Shown piece by piece: positions 61,851 to 64,000 of a stretch of 64,000 bases of DNA. The translations under genes and the position numbers were made by a program. Below the pieces are notes generated by a model that saw only the letters and a program-made list of their open reading frames with translations, ran no database searches and was not told the origin of the DNA. The stretch comes from Tyto alba (taxonomy: Eukaryota > Chordata > Aves > Strigiformes > Tytonidae): NCBI RefSeq assembly GCF_018691265.1, contig NW_024881322.1:868001-932000 (forward strand). The letters run 5' to 3'. Position 1 is the first letter of the stretch; every line of letters begins with the position of its first letter.

Positions 61851-64000
61851 TCTCCCTGCTGCTTTCACACTCTGACTCCTCAGTAAAACTCAGGCAGGCA
61901 GAAAATCTGACTTTGACAAGTTTCCTTTAATTTCTCTTCTTCAGAAAGAAGGTTTCACTGACCTGTGGTGGTGGCCAGACACAGAAGACTTTAAACTTGG
62001 AAAGAAAAAGGTCTCTCAGATTTCCTTCATGCCCTTGCAGGGTCAGGCGTTCTGAACTTGCTTTTTTACTTGCTTATATGTAAAGACAGAACAGATATAT
62101 AAAGCTTTAAGCGTATAGATAATTCTGCCCTCCTCCATTACAGGGAAAAAAAGGTGTAGCTCCGTGTGTTTGTTGTAGAAACTGCTCCACGCAGGAAGTC
62201 CAGTGGAAATCCTGCTCGTGTGGCAGAGAAGGAGACTTGGCTTGGGTAAAGGGTCTGCCCTGCTCCTGCTGTGCATCCACACCAAAGGGAATTTGCACGG
62301 TCCGTGTGACGTCGCCGTGAAAAGTTTTATTAGGGATGTGGATTTTCTGCTGCTTTGATGTGTCGGTCTTCGTGCTGCGCCGGGGGAGGGAGGCGGCAGT
62401 CTGTGGCCCGTCAGGCGGGGAGAAAAAGGCACAAAGAGGGAAGCGGGGTCGTCAGGGAACCGTTTCTTTTGCTGGCAGGGGTCTGTGAAAGAAAGCTGGA
62501 TGTAGGATAGAGGCAGCACGTGGAGACGGGAATATGCAGTGCCCAGCCTAGAAGCGTTTTGTCTGCCTGTTTGCAGGGCTGGTAGATCGTGCTGTCGGAC
62601 CACGGGGTGGCAATATTTAGGCTCAGTGTGCAGAGGTTAGCCGTCTGAGGGAGGCATGGTGTGCTCGGTATGCGGAGGAGATAGAGACTAAATGCCTTCA
62701 GTCACTGTCCCAGTTAATACTTCACGTTCTTTATCGCATTTCACACAAGGCTATCACCCCCCTCTGATGAGAACAGCAGTACGTCCGGGGATGCAAGCTG
62801 TATCCTTTCTGGCCTTCTTTCTCCTAAGTAAAGTCTATACCTGTGTTTATGTATCATATACTGTCTTTCTGATGAAGAAAATCAGCCACCTTTGGGTGAA
62901 AATATCTTAATGTTCCTATGAAAAAATGATATTTGATAGCAGAGTTGAATCTTCTTGACAGAGTTGAAGTCTTTGTGGCTTAAAATGCGCTGTTTTTTTC
63001 CTATGTGATGCCAAAGCTATAAGGAGAAACTAGTAGACCAGTGGTAAAAAAAAAAAGTGTATTTTTGCTAACGATGCCAAATAAATAACCTTTTACTAGT
63101 TAATAGGAGCACCACAAGAAGTAGAGTGCTGCCTTTCCTTAAATTACCTTTAAGAGTACAGTTCAGTCTAAACTACCCTTTTGTGCTAACCTTTGACTTT
63201 GGCAAACTAATGTCCGTTGCTTAATTTTGTTGGTGTAGAAAAAATAAGGGTGCAAATAGGCTTAAACCCTGTTTAGTTTTATTATCTGTCCTACATACAC
63301 TTTGCTATAACCTGGGTGCTGGTAGCTATTAAGTACCCTGACAGCTTTATTTCCATCCTGAAACACGTGAATGTTTGCCTCTGCTTGCATACCTGAGGAA
63401 AGAACTTAGTGTTTGTTGCTTAATAAAGGCCAAAAGTTTTATTAGCTATTCAGGCTTCAAGCAGTCTTTCATGTAGTGGAGAATAAAATAAATATCCTCC
63501 CGAGCTTAACAGTAGAGAAGTTTTTGTGGATGGTGAGAGAGTTGAATAGTGCTGTAAAAAAAGCAGTATATAAACAGAGGCTCGTATATTTTTCTTTATG
63601 TGCTTGGTCTTTGTTCCCTCAGTGAGAACTCTGCCACAGATCAAGGGTTTCACGTGAGGATGAAAGGTCATCTCTCAGCTGGCTGGCCACCTTGGGCATC
63701 CCTGAACATTCCGCCTCCGGTGAGAACTTAGCACAGGTACCGCACTGGAAGGATGGCCGGTTTCTTAAAGCCGTAGGTTTGCAGCTGAGAGCTGTTGAGC
63801 TGGCTGAGTTTCACTGTAAACCCGCTGTCTAACTGTGGCTGGCGTTGTGGGGTAGTTAACTGGGGTTTTTTTGTCTCTCGTGAGTTTCTTTGAATCGCTT
63901 GCTGCTTTAGAGAATCACTGTGTGCAGTGAAGTAATAAAAGGTTTTGATATTTACATAGAATAGGCTACTTCACTGGTGAATGCCGTATTAAAAATGGAA
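61851..64000. other. Intergenic, no gene seen
   Basis: No supported gene. A GC-richer stretch at 62200-62600 has open frames without similarity. The remainder is AT-rich. Confidence 0.6.

Noticed and set aside
1..64000. tRNA, rRNA or other structural RNA genes
   Set aside because: No stretch with tRNA box A/B spacing or rRNA similarity was noticed on reading; a covariance-model scan could not be run.

Overview
The window reads as vertebrate nuclear DNA, most likely from a bird. The left end carries a head-to-head gene pair that is adjacent in vertebrates: NGLY1 (minus strand, exons 1-3 only, running off the left edge) and OXSM (plus strand, complete coding sequence). Downstream there is a truncated antisense CR1 LINE, retrovirus-like LTR sequence and a bird-type interspersed repeat. 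CR1 also occurs in other sauropsids, so the bird assignment is an inference from the whole picture. No species can be named.

Layout: 1-5021 holds NGLY1 (exon 3 at 994-1236, exon 2 at 3359-3473, exon 1 at 4906-5021) with its introns. About 4560-6240 is a CpG-rich promoter region with two GC-rich peaks and a perfect palindromic NRF1-type site. 7327-11690 holds the two coding exons of OXSM, separated by a 2.7 kb intron, plus a short 3' UTR with a canonical AATAAA. From about 11.7 kb to 64 kb I find no gene. This fits the gene desert that follows OXSM in other vertebrates (recalled, not checked). It contains an antisense CR1 (13.2-14.3 kb), an antisense LTR (17.26-17.85 kb), a GC-rich minisatellite (51.79-52.04 kb), an LTR-like block (55.46-56.12 kb), a recent 282-bp direct duplication (57.74 and 60.25 kb), a weak CR1 remnant (61.6-61.85 kb) and many long homopolymers.

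Functional picture: NGLY1 is the cytosolic peptide:N-glycanase of glycoprotein quality control. OXSM is the mitochondrial beta-ketoacyl-ACP synthase of type II fatty-acid (octanoate/lipoate) synthesis. They are not in one pathway; what they share is the promoter region. The most notable points are: NGLY1 exon 1 has no in-frame ATG but a GTG in a perfect Kozak context; both OXSM 3' splice sites have homopolymeric pyrimidine tracts (C16 and T58); a 34-base C run and a 20-bp tandem array lie just inside NGLY1 intron 1; and the 282-bp duplication is unusually young. I see no operon, CRISPR array, viral open reading frame or other novel multi-gene system here.
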